From the NCBI GenBank assembly GCA_009838075.1, contig VXSG01000081.1, positions 1-64,000 of the forward strand: a stretch of 64,000 bases of DNA, written 5' to 3'. The translations under genes were made by a program, and so were the position numbers. The DNA is from Boseongicola sp. SB0665_bin_10 (GTDB lineage: Bacteria; Pseudomonadota; Alphaproteobacteria; Rhodobacterales; Rhodobacteraceae). The notes below the pieces were generated by a model. The model was not told where the DNA came from, did not search any database, and saw only the letters and a program-made list of their open reading frames with translations. This document shows, one piece after another, positions 23,739 to 31,771 of the stretch (positions within the stretch are counted from its first letter, which is position 1; each line of letters starts with the position of its first letter).

Positions 23739-24755
23739 TCAGGCGGCGACCATCTGGTCGTACGCCTCCGAAAGCGCTGCCTTGAGGTCCCTTGGCTGTT
23801 CCGTCCGGGGGGAGCCTGCGCCCGACACCGAGGACCCCGCGTTGCGCTTGCGGCGGGCGGCTTCGGCCTTCGCCCTGTCCTCCGCCTCAAGCAGCTTCGC
23901 CCGGACTGCCGGATTGCTCCAGCAGGCGCGGTCGTAGAGGTCCTTGATGTCCGGCTGTTTTCCCGCCGCGTGATCGGCCTGCGCCAGCCTCGTCATTTCG
24001 TGCTCCACGTCGCTGAAGAAGGGATGGGCAAGGGTGCCGTCCTCGTTCTTCGCCGTCATGAAGTCGTTGATCGTGTTCTGCTGCCTCTGCATCTCGGCAT
24101 GTTGCCGGGCCTGCATGTCGCCATGCGACTGCTGCCGAAGCTGCTGAATCTCGTTCATCAGGCCGTCAACGCGCTCGTCCCTGACAGGCTCGATGACATT
24201 TCCGCCGTCGTCCGTCTGCGGCGGCGCGATGCCGTAAGCGGAGATGATCTCGCGCAGCACGTCCATCTGCTGGGCGGGCGTCCCCGTCCTGAGCCGGTAC
24301 TCGATCCCCATCAGGCTGTCGAAGGCGAGCGCGGGCGTGGTCTGCGCCTGCTGCATGTAGCCGGACCACTTGTCGGCAACCTCCCGGAACGGCGCGACTT
24401 CCTGGCTGCGCTGCGTGTGCGCGGCCTCCATCGCCTGCGACCGGTCCATGAGGAATTTCTGCGCCTCCAGGTCGAGCTTGGAGAACATCTCCCGATGCTC
24501 GCTTGACCAGTTGGCCGGAGCTTCCATGGATTGCGGCGGATCGCCGCCCTCGTCCGGCTTGCCGCCGCTGGCGTCCGCGCCGTCCTTGCCAGGCCCGGCA
24601 TTGCCGGGTTCGTCGCCCGGCTCAGGGCCGCCCTCGTGCGTCTTGTCCCATGCCTGTCCGAGAACGTCCTCAAGGTTCGTGCCGTCGTTCGGCTCCATGC
24701 CTGCAACCGGCTCGCCGGTGTCGTTCGGGTCGAATTCCTCAGAGGGTTCTTGCAT
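23739..24755 (-). CDS. Scaffold-like phage protein
   Basis: 338 residues. The N-terminal 80 residues are acidic and Gly/Pro-rich (disordered). A helical core follows (EHREMFSKLDLEAQKFLMDR and EIQQLRQQSHGDMQARQHAE), then a basic C-terminal KAEAARRKRNAG. Acidic disordered plus coiled-coil plus basic tail is the usual make-up of a capsid scaffold, and the gene lies directly before the capsid gene. It overlaps the upstream gene by 17 nt. Confidence 0.75.
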   Translation of the reverse strand: MQEPSEEFDPNDTGEPVAGMEPNDGTNLEDVLGQAWDKTHEGGPEPGDEPGNAGPGKDGADASGGKPDEGGDPPQSMEAPANWSSEHREMFSKLDLEAQKFLMDRSQAMEAAHTQRSQEVAPFREVADKWSGYMQQAQTTPALAFDSLMGIEYRLRTGTPAQQMDVLREIISAYGIAPPQTDDGGNVIEPVRDERVDGLMNEIQQLRQQSHGDMQARQHAEMQRQQNTINDFMTAKNEDGTLAHPFFSDVEHEMTRLAQADHAAGKQPDIKDLYDRACWSNPAVRAKLLEAEDRAKAEAARRKRNAGSSVSGAGSPRTEQPRDLKAALSEAYDQMVAA

Positions 24756-25134
24756 GTGTCATGTCCTGTTCCGGCTTCGTCCTGCTGGCCTGGATGATCG
24801 CCAGGCTTTCGGGGTGGTTCTGCTCGATCTTGTCATGGGCGGTCTTCAGGTCGTCCTTCAGGTCCGCCGTGAAATCCCGCCTGGGCACGTCCGGCCCCCT
24901 GTCGTTGCCGATGTCGATCACGCCGTTCCGCCTGTTGTGCTCGCGCACGTCCTGCCGCGATTCCAGCGCGGTCAGGTCAACGGGCGACTGCACGGGGTTC
25001 CGGTGGTAGGCGTCGATCTGCAAGAGCGGCGCGGCAAGCTCGTCGTTCCGTGGCGGCGGGTCGTTGTGGCCGGTCCATGGCGTGACCTCGACCATGCAGC
25101 CGAAGTCCCGGTCGTACCGGTATCTTTTCCTCAT
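24739..25134 (-). CDS. Conserved phage protein, first gene behind leaderless promoter P2
   Basis: 131 residues. It starts MRKRYRYDRDFGCMVEVTP, then a Pro/Asp-rich region, VIDIGNDRGPDVPRRDF and a helix DLKTAHDKIEQ. The phrase V-I-D-(I/L)-G-N-D is common in short phage proteins between portal and scaffold. No Shine-Dalgarno is present; the ATG is 6 nt behind the -10 box, so its mRNA should start at or next to the ATG. Confidence 0.65.
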   Translation of the reverse strand: MRKRYRYDRDFGCMVEVTPWTGHNDPPPRNDELAAPLLQIDAYHRNPVQSPVDLTALESRQDVREHNRRNGVIDIGNDRGPDVPRRDFTADLKDDLKTAHDKIEQNHPESLAIIQASRTKPEQDMTHARTL

Positions 25135-25169
25135 TGTTACAATATAACATCATGATGCGTGAAAGTCAA
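25135..25169 (-). promoter_or_regulatory. Promoter P2 with palindrome over the -10 box
   Basis: On the minus strand: TTGACT (25164-25169), 17-nt spacer, TATATT (25141-25146), 6 nt, ATG at 25134. A 15-bp palindrome, TGTTATATTGTAACA with one mismatch, covers the -10 (25135-25149). Expected transcription start is on the ATG itself. The layout matches the promoter at 29579-29613. Confidence 0.75.
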
Positions 25170-25219
25170 TACCATTACAAGACCATTAGGGCAATTTTAT
25201 GATACCCATAAGATACCAA

Positions 25220-25396
25220 TTATTGCTTCGCCTCACGGGCGGCCTCCTCGATCCACCCGTCCTTGAGAAAGTCGCTCATCTCGCTCCAATCGGGAACAAG
25301 TCCGCTGCCCTCGAAGCCTTGCAGGGCGTCGATTCCGCCCAGGCTTGCCAGGAAAGCCTCGTAACCGGCCTTTCCCGCCTTTTCCTCTTTGGTCAT
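25220..25396 (-). CDS. Small phage protein between portal and scaffold genes
   Basis: 58 residues beginning MTKEEKAGKAGYEAFLASLG and containing SEMSDFLKDGWIEEAAREAK. The ATG at 25396 overlaps the portal stop as ATGA, and the stop TAA is at 25220-25222. The composition is helical and acidic, with no recognisable motif. The coupling to the portal frame and the reasonable protein sequence make it convincing despite its size. It ends the P1-driven block; the next 50 bp carry P2. Confidence 0.65.
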   Translation of the reverse strand: MTKEEKAGKAGYEAFLASLGGIDALQGFEGSGLVPDWSEMSDFLKDGWIEEAAREAKQ

Positions 25397-27501
25397 TCCT
25401 GGACCGTCGTCCGTCTGGCGGCATCGGCGGCAACGCGCATGGCGTTCTGCGATTTCGCCGTGTCCGCCGCGACAGCCGTCAACGCCTCGCGCTCCTTCAG
25501 CGTCAGTTCCGCCTGGGTCTTCGCCAGGTCCGCCTCCATCTGCTCCATCGCGATGTCATGCTCGGCCTGCGACACCTGGTGCTCGGCCACCAGCTTCTCC
25601 ATCTCCAGCCGGTGCTTCTGCTGCATGGCCTGGAGCTTCATCGCCGAATCGGCCTGCTTCACCTGCGCCTCGGCCTGCTTCACGGCCATCTGGCCCTGAA
25701 TCTCCTGCTGCCGCGCCTCGGCATCCGCCTGCGCCTGGGGATCGGGTTCGCCGCCCTGGTCCTGTCCGCCAGCGGCAATCTGCTCGATTGCGTCCTCAAA
25801 GGCCCCTTCAAGCTGCCGCCCCGCCCGGAACCCGCGAACGCCGAACAGCATCATCTGGCCCATGAGCGGTGCCATGGACGGAACCTGATCGACCACTTGC
25901 AGCGAGGACGACATGAACTCGCCCGCCGCCCGCAGGAACTCCGTGCGGCCCTCGCGCTCGGCCTCGTCGTCCTCGATCATGGTCGAGTTGGTCTCGATCT
26001 CCAGCCGGAACCCGCGCAGCCTCTCGTTCCGCAGAAGCGTGATCGCCTCGGCGAACAGCATGTCCGCCGCACCAGGCTGCTGCTGTTCCGCCTGCATCAC
26101 CGCCGTCATCTGGTCGAAGCCGGACAGCCGCCGCAGCCGCTCCGGGTCGTAGTGCTCGGCCATCAGTTCGGCCTTGCGGCGGATGCAGTCACGCGCCAGC
26201 TTCTCCATCTCGCGCCGCTTCACGTCGATGCGGCGACCGGCGTTCTGTTCCTTGATCCGCGACTGCCCCAGCTTCTCGCGGGGATCGACGGACCCGCGCA
26301 GGATGTCCGCGACGCCGGAAACCTCGTAGAGCGTCTGCTTCGTCCGGTCGCGGGCGTCATAAAGCCCGGTAAGAGCGCGGGCGATGGTGTCCAGCGGGAA
26401 GAACTGGACGACTCCCGTGATCTGGCCGCCGCCGCTGCCCTTGCCGAGCATGTTGTTCATGTTCGTGACCGGAACGAGCACGTCCGCGTTCTCGTTCATC
26501 AGGGACTCAATACCTTCGACGGAGGCGTCGTATAACCCTTTCGCCCGAAGCGCGTTCACCAGCCCGTCGATCCGGGCGGTCTGGTCGTCAAGCTCCTGCG
26601 CCAGCTTCGCGTACTGCCGGTAGTCGGGAACCGGCACAAGGCTCTCGTTCGAGACCGTGCCGAACGCGGGCTTCGGGCAGGGGAAGAACCCCTCCAGCTT
26701 CAGGGGATCGTCCCTCTCCTCAAGAATGCGGTCCGTCCATGCCCGGCTGACCCAGAACACCTTGCGGCTCGCCGCGTCCCATATCTCCCAGACATCGGCC
26801 TGGCCGATGACCTCCTGGTCGCGTTCGTCGATTTCGGTCCCGTCCTCGCCAACGTCGAGCGGGACGTTCCTGAACACCTCCCCGAAACGCCCGACGCCCC
26901 TGGCCCGCGTCATGGACGTGCGGCGGGCGACCCAGCCGTCCTTGACGACCTCCGCCCATGTCCTCTTCGGGCTGTAAAGCAGGTCGTTGCGGCCCACGTA
27001 GTCGGTCGGGCACGACTCGTCCAGAACGGTGTCGCCCTCCATGTCCGGCTCGTAGCGGACCCACGCGGAGCCACGGGCGAAAAGCAGGTAGTCGAGGTTG
27101 GCCCGCGACAGGGCCTCGTCCATGCCGCAGCCCATGCGCTCGTCGCGTTCAAGCTCGGATTTCAGCGCCCGCTCAAGCATCTCGGCGGCGATCCGGCCAG
27201 CGGGGTCGGCGTCCCGGTGACGGCGCTTGACGACCGGCACCGGCTCCTGCGCGTAGACGGCAGGCTTCAGCGTCTGGATGTTCGACCAGAGGATGTTGAA
27301 CCGGCTGTCGCTCTCGCCGAACAGGTGCCCCAGGTCAACACGGTTCTTTTCCAGCGTGTAGCGGGCGTCGATGTTCTTGCAGGACTCGCGCCAAGGCTTG
27401 AGAACCTTCTCAGCCGCCGCGAGTTCCGCCTCCCACCGCGCAACGGTCGTCGTGAACTCCTGCGGACTTTCCGTCCCGCGTTCAGGCTCGCCGTACGGCA
27501 T
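25393..27501 (-). CDS. Phage portal protein
   Basis: 702 residues, within the range of long (P22-like) portals. Features: SRFNILWSNIQTLKPAVY near residues 66-83, RANLDYLLFARGSAWVRYE, a GKGSGGGQI loop, then a helical stem and a long C-terminal Gln/Ala-rich coiled coil (about 590-690, MKLQAMQQKHRLEMEKLVAEH split by charged residues), resembling the barrel helix of P22-like portals. It forms the dodecameric DNA gate and motor dock. GGGAGGG precedes the ATG; it lies 20 nt after the large terminase stop. Confidence 0.88.
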   Translation of the reverse strand: MPYGEPERGTESPQEFTTTVARWEAELAAAEKVLKPWRESCKNIDARYTLEKNRVDLGHLFGESDSRFNILWSNIQTLKPAVYAQEPVPVVKRRHRDADPAGRIAAEMLERALKSELERDERMGCGMDEALSRANLDYLLFARGSAWVRYEPDMEGDTVLDESCPTDYVGRNDLLYSPKRTWAEVVKDGWVARRTSMTRARGVGRFGEVFRNVPLDVGEDGTEIDERDQEVIGQADVWEIWDAASRKVFWVSRAWTDRILEERDDPLKLEGFFPCPKPAFGTVSNESLVPVPDYRQYAKLAQELDDQTARIDGLVNALRAKGLYDASVEGIESLMNENADVLVPVTNMNNMLGKGSGGGQITGVVQFFPLDTIARALTGLYDARDRTKQTLYEVSGVADILRGSVDPREKLGQSRIKEQNAGRRIDVKRREMEKLARDCIRRKAELMAEHYDPERLRRLSGFDQMTAVMQAEQQQPGAADMLFAEAITLLRNERLRGFRLEIETNSTMIEDDEAEREGRTEFLRAAGEFMSSSLQVVDQVPSMAPLMGQMMLFGVRGFRAGRQLEGAFEDAIEQIAAGGQDQGGEPDPQAQADAEARQQEIQGQMAVKQAEAQVKQADSAMKLQAMQQKHRLEMEKLVAEHQVSQAEHDIAMEQMEADLAKTQAELTLKEREALTAVAADTAKSQNAMRVAADAARRTTVQE

Positions 27502-27521
27502 CGTCGCCCTCCCTCGTCATG

Positions 27522-29042
27522 TCATGCGGCATGTCGCCTCCTGCGTCTTGACAGGTCGATCACGTCCTTGACGACCTCGCCCCAGGTGAAGCCCCGCATT
27601 CCCGGAGGAAGGTTCCCGCCAATGGTCAGCGCGGGCGGCTTCTCGCCGGGACCTTCCTTCGCCTTGCCGGTGGACATCCGGTCGATCAGGCGTCCGATGA
27701 GCGACAGCGCGTCAACCTGGTCGTCATGCTTGCCCAGCGGGAACTTCAGCATCTCGGCCTTCAGTTCCGGGTACCAAGGCGCGTGTGCCGGAAAGACCAC
27801 CTTGCCCGAACCCATCCGGGCCAGGAAAGACTGCGCCCGCGCCGCCTTGTCCGTCGTGGACGAAAACTGCCGCCTCGCGCCCCAAGCCTTCAGTTCGCGC
27901 TGACGCTTCTCCAGAAAAGGCCCGATGCTCTTGACGATCTGGCCGCTTTCCTCCGCCCAGATCAGCGGCTTCCACCGCAGCATCAGCGCAAGCTGGGCGT
28001 CAACGCTCACGTCCGACGACTCCTGCCGTCGCCAGAGGTCGAGCAGGTAGATGTCGTCGTTCTCGTCCACGCCCACGACCGCGTGAACCGTGAAGTCGCC
28101 CTTCCCGAAGCTCACCGCGTAGTCGCTCGCGCCGTATATCCGCATCCGCCCGATGTCCGGCATCCGGTCGTACGTGCGGAACATGTTCTCCGTGAAAAGG
28201 TTGCCTTCGGCTGGAAGCGGATTTCCCTGGTAAAGCGCCTGCCAGACCCTGTTGTTCCGCATCCGGCGACTGAAGTAGTCGATGTCGTACATTTCCGGCC
28301 AGAGGGCCTTGCCGTCCCTGTCAACCGCCGGGAAATGAACCTTGTGCCACTGCTCGCCTCCCTTTTCCTCCTCGGCCAGCAGCTTTCCGGCAAGATCGTT
28401 CTCGTTCCACCGGGTCTGGATGACGAGAATGAAGCCTCCCTTCATGACCCGCGTGTGGAAGTCCGACTGGTACCAGTCCCAGGTCTGGCTCTGGACGACC
28501 GGACTGTCGGCCTCCTTCCAGGACTTCACCGGGTCGTCAATTATCAGGCAGTGCCCGCCGAAACCGGTTATGCCGCCCCCGACGCCAGCCGCCCTGTAGA
28601 CCCCGCCGCCCATCGTCAGCCACATGTCCCGCGCCCGGCTTTCGGGCGACAGCGCCGCGTCCTCCCCGAAGATGTCCGCATGGCGCGGATCGCGCACGAG
28701 ATTGCGCAACCGCCGCCCGAAGCCGCTGACAAGCTCGGAACCGTAGGCGGTCGCAATGACCTCGTTCGTGGGATGGCGTCCGAGATACCAGGCCGGGAAC
28801 ACCACGGAGCAAAGCAGCGACTTCCCGTGCCGTGGAGGCGTCGTTATCAGCGCCCGGTCGATCAGCCCCGCCTCGCAGTCCTCCAGGACCTCGGCGATCC
28901 TTTCGTGATGGTGGTTCACCTTGAAGCTGGGAACCATGTACTGCGCATAGGCCAGAAGGCTCTTGTCGGCGTTGCGACGCAGCTTCTCGTGCATCAGTTC
29001 CGCAAGACGCGCCTTCGCGTTCCGGTCGTCACTGCCCGGCAT
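27522..29042 (-). CDS. Terminase large subunit
   Basis: 506 residues from the ATG at 29042 (a TTG two codons earlier is possible). ATPase motifs: deviant Walker A TTPPRHGKSLL (about 67-77), Walker B CLIIDDP (about 163-169), then a TRWNENDLAGKL segment. Nuclease domain: YGASDYAVSFGKGDFT and VDENDDIYLLD (about 310-345) with a final KHDDQVDAL aspartate pair (about 450). It cuts and pumps phage DNA into proheads, docked on the portal. It overlaps the small subunit by 14 nt. Confidence 0.93.
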   Translation of the reverse strand: MPGSDDRNAKARLAELMHEKLRRNADKSLLAYAQYMVPSFKVNHHHERIAEVLEDCEAGLIDRALITTPPRHGKSLLCSVVFPAWYLGRHPTNEVIATAYGSELVSGFGRRLRNLVRDPRHADIFGEDAALSPESRARDMWLTMGGGVYRAAGVGGGITGFGGHCLIIDDPVKSWKEADSPVVQSQTWDWYQSDFHTRVMKGGFILVIQTRWNENDLAGKLLAEEEKGGEQWHKVHFPAVDRDGKALWPEMYDIDYFSRRMRNNRVWQALYQGNPLPAEGNLFTENMFRTYDRMPDIGRMRIYGASDYAVSFGKGDFTVHAVVGVDENDDIYLLDLWRRQESSDVSVDAQLALMLRWKPLIWAEESGQIVKSIGPFLEKRQRELKAWGARRQFSSTTDKAARAQSFLARMGSGKVVFPAHAPWYPELKAEMLKFPLGKHDDQVDALSLIGRLIDRMSTGKAKEGPGEKPPALTIGGNLPPGMRGFTWGEVVKDVIDLSRRRRRHAA

Positions 29043-29577
29043 CGGCAACCTCGACGACCTCGCCGTCCACGATTGTCAGGCTGGCCTTCAGGCGCTCCAT
29101 CTCGTCTTCCAGCGCCTCGTCGTCCATCCGCTCGAACCGCCCCTGCGCCTCTTCCCGGCGACGGGCCGCCTCCTCCTTGTAGCCAAGCACGTCCGTGATC
29201 GCGGTCAGGCTCGCCTGCCGGACGTTGGTTTTCTCGTCCGCGTCCTCGACGATCCTCACGTGGTGCGCGAGGACCCATTCAAGGCTTGCGCCAGCCGCCA
29301 GGGCGGCATCCTCGCGGATTTTCGCGACATGGGCCTGAACCTCGTCGGACTGTGCGGCCCTCCACGCGCTCTGGCCGTTCAGGTACCCGGCCCTGCGGCC
29401 AGCCTCGGCAACGGTCAGTCCCGCCGCCAGGCCGCGAGCCAGCCGGACGCGAAGCTCCCCACTGTCCACGGGCTGAAGTCGTGCCCCGTCTTTCCGAAGC
29501 ACTTCAGGGACGCCAGCAGGCAGCGGATTCGACCGCTCGTTCAGCTGGCCGTCTTCGGCAAACGCGCATTTTGACAT
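29029..29577 (-). CDS. Terminase small subunit
   Basis: 182 residues. Residues about 40-80 (RVRLARGLAAGLTVAEAGRRAGY) form a helix-turn-helix as in small terminases that recognise the packaging site; residues about 100-170 are charged oligomerisation helices (EEAARRREEAQGRFERMDDE). It is directly upstream of and overlapping the large subunit. No Shine-Dalgarno precedes the ATG, which is 7 nt after the -10 box of P1, so translation is probably leaderless. Confidence 0.85.
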   Translation of the reverse strand: MSKCAFAEDGQLNERSNPLPAGVPEVLRKDGARLQPVDSGELRVRLARGLAAGLTVAEAGRRAGYLNGQSAWRAAQSDEVQAHVAKIREDAALAAGASLEWVLAHHVRIVEDADEKTNVRQASLTAITDVLGYKEEAARRREEAQGRFERMDDEALEDEMERLKASLTIVDGEVVEVADAGQ

Positions 29578-29578
29578 A

Positions 29579-29613
29579 TGTTATAATATAACAGAAAAAA
29601 TTGATAATGTCAA
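29579..29613 (-). promoter_or_regulatory. Promoter P1 with perfect palindrome over the -10 box
   Basis: On the minus strand: TTGACA (29608-29613), 17-nt spacer, TATATT (29585-29590), 7 nt, then ATG at 29577. The 15-bp sequence TGTTATATTATAACA (29579-29593) is a perfect palindrome covering the -10. It is very close to the sigma70 consensus. It should drive terminase, portal and the small gene, and perhaps the whole late operon. Confidence 0.8.
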
Positions 29614-29622
29614 CCAATTTGC

Positions 29623-29651
29623 TTGCTTTTCCGAATAATCGGAAAAGGCAA
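29623..29651. repeat. Strong dyad upstream of P1
   Basis: TTGCTTTTCCGA (29623-29634), loop ATAA, TCGGAAAAGGCAA (29639-29651): 12 pairs with one bulge, just upstream of the -35 box of P1. It may be a regulator-binding site or a structure insulating P1 from the AlpA transcript. The rest of 29652-29867 holds no gene I can support. Confidence 0.45.
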
Positions 29652-29867
29652 AAAGTAGCGGGAGAGGCGGGAGGCAGGACTTGTTCCACCGACCCCGCCC
29701 CCCGTTTACGTTTTTTTCTCCTGAGAAAGGCGGAATGGGCGGAAAAGCCTTGAAAACAGGGTGCAATCACGTCGCCGATGCAACGCAATCACGCGATCCC
29801 AGGAACGGCACGGAATGGGAACATGCGTGTCCGTTAAGGGCAGTTATCAGAATTCAGTGAGGTCGTC

Positions 29868-29895
29868 ACGGCACCCCGAGGCGTCGGAGTGCCGT
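29868..29895 (-). terminator. GC-rich hairpin after the AlpA-like gene
   Basis: ACGGCACCCCGA (29868-29879), loop GGCG, TCGGAGTGCCGT (29884-29895): 12 pairs including one wobble. It lies about 40 nt downstream of the AlpA stop codon. There is no T-run, so termination is only probable. Confidence 0.4.
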
Positions 29896-29937
29896 CAGCG
29901 TTTCAGGTCCGTTTGCTTGCAGCGGATGTGGCCGTGT

Positions 29938-30135
29938 TCAGGCGGCCAAGCCGGTGGCCCTGGGGCATCCGGCAAGGTAAGCCTCTATCTCGGATCGCCG
30001 CCAGCGCACGGCGCGAAGTCCAATCCTGATAGGTTCGGGAAGGTGGCCTCCACGCATCAGCCGGTAGATCGAGGCGCGGCTCAAGCCCAACAGCGCCTCG
30101 ACATCCGGGCGCGTCATCAGTTCGTCAGCAGTCAT
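29938..30135 (-). CDS. AlpA-family phage regulator / excisionase-like protein
   Basis: 65 residues: MTADELMTRPDVEALLGLS then RASIYRLMRGGHLPEPIRIG and RAVRWRRSEIEAYLAG. This is the complete winged helix-turn-helix pattern of the MerR-like AlpA/excisionase family. The start at 30135 is preferred because GGAG lies 8 nt upstream; ATGs at 30147 and earlier are possible. Family members activate integrase expression or act as recombination directionality factors. Its place between integrase and late promoter fits either role. Confidence 0.85.
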   Translation of the reverse strand: MTADELMTRPDVEALLGLSRASIYRLMRGGHLPEPIRIGLRAVRWRRSEIEAYLAGCPRATGLAA

Positions 30136-30202
30136 GCTTTTCTCCATTAAGGGTTGCATGGCCGCTGCGAATCGCCTAGTTTCGGGTTGTAAAGGACGAA
30201 AT

Positions 30203-30264
30203 AAGGCACTCTGTGCGACCAAGCGCAGGGTGCCTTTTCTATACCACTTCACCGGATTTGTCAA
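30203..30264 (-). promoter_or_regulatory. Promoter and leader hairpin of the AlpA-like gene
   Basis: On the minus strand TTGACA (30259-30264) is followed after 15 nt by TATAGA (30238-30243); the spacing is short. The transcript leader then contains a strong hairpin, AAGGCAC-x-CTG with GCG against CGC-AGG-GTGCCTT (30203-30237). On the plus strand the same hairpin is followed by TTTT and could terminate rightward transcription. Promoter function is inferred. Confidence 0.45.
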
Positions 30265-30301
30265 GACACATTGCGATTCGCCAGGCACTGCCGGGCATTC
30301 G

Positions 30302-31477
30302 TCACCGGCGCAACGCCACAACATCAGCCCCTTTCCCCGTGAGGAAAGCCGCCCACTGGTCCATCAGGACGCGCCGCCGGTCGAACAGGTCCGAACGGAA
30401 ATACGCGCCTTCGACGCCGCCCACCGTGTGCGCCAGTGCCGCCTCCGCAATCTCCCGTGGCTTGCCGGTCTCGGCGCACCAGTCCCGGAAGCTGGACCGG
30501 AAACCGTGAACCGTGGCCCTGTCGGCCAGCCCGTTGTCACGGAGCACCTTGGTCAGCGTCATGTCCGAAAGCGGCTTGCCGCCTCGCGGGGAGGGAAAGC
30601 AGAGGTCGGAACGCCGGTCGCGCAATTCACTGGCCTGGGCCAGAACGTCAAGCGCCGCGCCGGACAACGGGACGCGGTGCTCCTTGCCAGCCTTCATGCG
30701 GTCGGCTGGAACCGTCCATGTCGCCGCCTCAGGATCGACCTCGGCCCATGTCATGCCCCGGACCTCGCCGGATCGCGCCGCCGTCAGGATGGTGAAGCGC
30801 AGGCAGAGCTTCGCCGCGACGGACGCGCCCGACGCCTGCACCATGCCGAGCGCAGCCGCGACCTCGTGATAAGGAAGCGCCCGGAAGTTGCGCCCGGTGC
30901 CGCGCATCGACGGCAGAGCGCCGTCTATGGCCTCGCCCGCAAGGTTCGTGTCGCAATGCCCGTGCGCCTGCGCCCAGGCAAGCACGGCCTTGATCCTGGC
31001 CCGCAGCTTGCGGCCCATTTCCGGCTTCGATGTCCACAGCGGCGTCAGCACGGCAAGCACGTCCCCGCGCCCGATCCGGTCAACCCGCAGGTCGCCAAGC
31101 CTCGGCAGCGCGTGAAGCTCCATTTGCTGCCACCAGGTGCGCCGGACCTTCTCGGATCGCCACCGCGCCTTGAGACCGTCGTAGGTCCTTTCTGCGGCCT
31201 CCCTGAACGTCGGGGCCTTGGCCCTGCGCCGCTTGGCAAGAGGGTCCTTGCCGCGTCGCGCCTTGCGCCGGTTCTTGAAGGCGATGTCCCTCGCCTCGGC
31301 CAGCGAGACGAGCGGCCAGCCGCCCAGCCCGATGTCGTGCCGCCGCCCGTCGATCACCAGCCGCTGCACCCATTGCTTGCTTCCGCCCGGCGCGACCCGA
31401 AGGTAGAGCGTTCCGCCGTCGCCGTGAAGCCCCGGCTTCTTGAGCGCCTCGACGCGCTTCACCGTCAGCTTTCCCAT
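30302..31477 (-). CDS. int: Phage integrase, P4 type
   Basis: 391 residues, from the ATG at 31477 with AGGAGG 7 nt upstream. The N-terminal 80 residues (KKPGLHGDGGTLYLRVAPGG, IDGRRHDIGLGGWPLVSLAEA) are the arm-binding domain of P4-like integrases (DUF4102). The catalytic domain shows Arg in LTAARSGEVRGM, Lys in RMKAGKEHRVPL, His-x-x-Arg in HGFRSSFRDW, His in ALAHTVGG and Tyr in VEGAYFRS. It catalyses site-specific integration at the tRNA-Phe 3' end 220 bp away. Confidence 0.93.
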   Translation of the reverse strand: MGKLTVKRVEALKKPGLHGDGGTLYLRVAPGGSKQWVQRLVIDGRRHDIGLGGWPLVSLAEARDIAFKNRRKARRGKDPLAKRRRAKAPTFREAAERTYDGLKARWRSEKVRRTWWQQMELHALPRLGDLRVDRIGRGDVLAVLTPLWTSKPEMGRKLRARIKAVLAWAQAHGHCDTNLAGEAIDGALPSMRGTGRNFRALPYHEVAAALGMVQASGASVAAKLCLRFTILTAARSGEVRGMTWAEVDPEAATWTVPADRMKAGKEHRVPLSGAALDVLAQASELRDRRSDLCFPSPRGGKPLSDMTLTKVLRDNGLADRATVHGFRSSFRDWCAETGKPREIAEAALAHTVGGVEGAYFRSDLFDRRRVLMDQWAAFLTGKGADVVALRR

Positions 31478-31562
31478 CGCATGTCCTCCTTGGCATTGTC
31501 GCGCACCAGTCAATGTCGGGAATAGCATTTCCTAGCCGCGAGTCAATGTGGGACATGGAATT

Positions 31563-31597
31563 TGTCCAACATTTTATCCATAGTACCGTGTTGGACA
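31563..31597. repeat. 8-bp inverted repeat between integrase and tRNA
   Basis: TGTCCAAC (31563-31570) and GTTGGACA (31590-31597) are perfect complements 19 nt apart, in the AT-richer 220 bp between integrase and tRNA. Candidate integrase arm site or operator for the integrase gene. Confidence 0.45.
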
Positions 31598-31696
31598 GCC
31601 GGAGAACGAATGAGAACCTGATGCCCAGCCTATTTCCTAGTAGCCCTTTTTCTTAAGGCGTTTTGGAGATTCATGGGATCGTCTGGGAAGTGTGCT

Positions 31697-31771
31697 TGGT
31701 GCCCGGGGGCGGAATCGAACCACCGACACGAGGATTTTCAGTCCACTGCTCTACCCCTGAGCTACCCGGGC
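31697..31771 (-). tRNA. tRNA-Phe (GAA), prophage attachment site
   Basis: Reading the minus strand: acceptor GCCCGGG pairs with CCCGGGC, discriminator A and an encoded CCA (31697-31699). The D loop has AGCTCAGGGGTAGAGC, the anticodon loop CTGAAAA with anticodon GAA, and the T arm GGTTCGATTCC. 75 nt including CCA. The 3' end faces the integrase, so it is the likely bacterial attachment site and appears to have been rebuilt intact. Confidence 0.97.

Larger units (their letters stand above)
1..31720 (-). mobile_element. Prophage arm (podovirus-like), right end at tRNA-Phe, left end outside the window
   Basis: The segment holds terminase, portal, scaffold, capsid, tail and integrase genes, all on the minus strand and mostly overlapping, which is phage late-operon organisation. 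The P4-type integrase lies next to the 3' end of tRNA-Phe, the usual arrangement for integration into a tRNA gene, so the right boundary lies within the tRNA 3' half near 31700-31720. I found no second copy of the tRNA 3' end to the left, so the other boundary is beyond position 1. No replication, repressor or lysis gene is recognisable here. Whether the prophage is intact cannot be judged from one arm, but no structural gene here is visibly broken. Confidence 0.9.
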
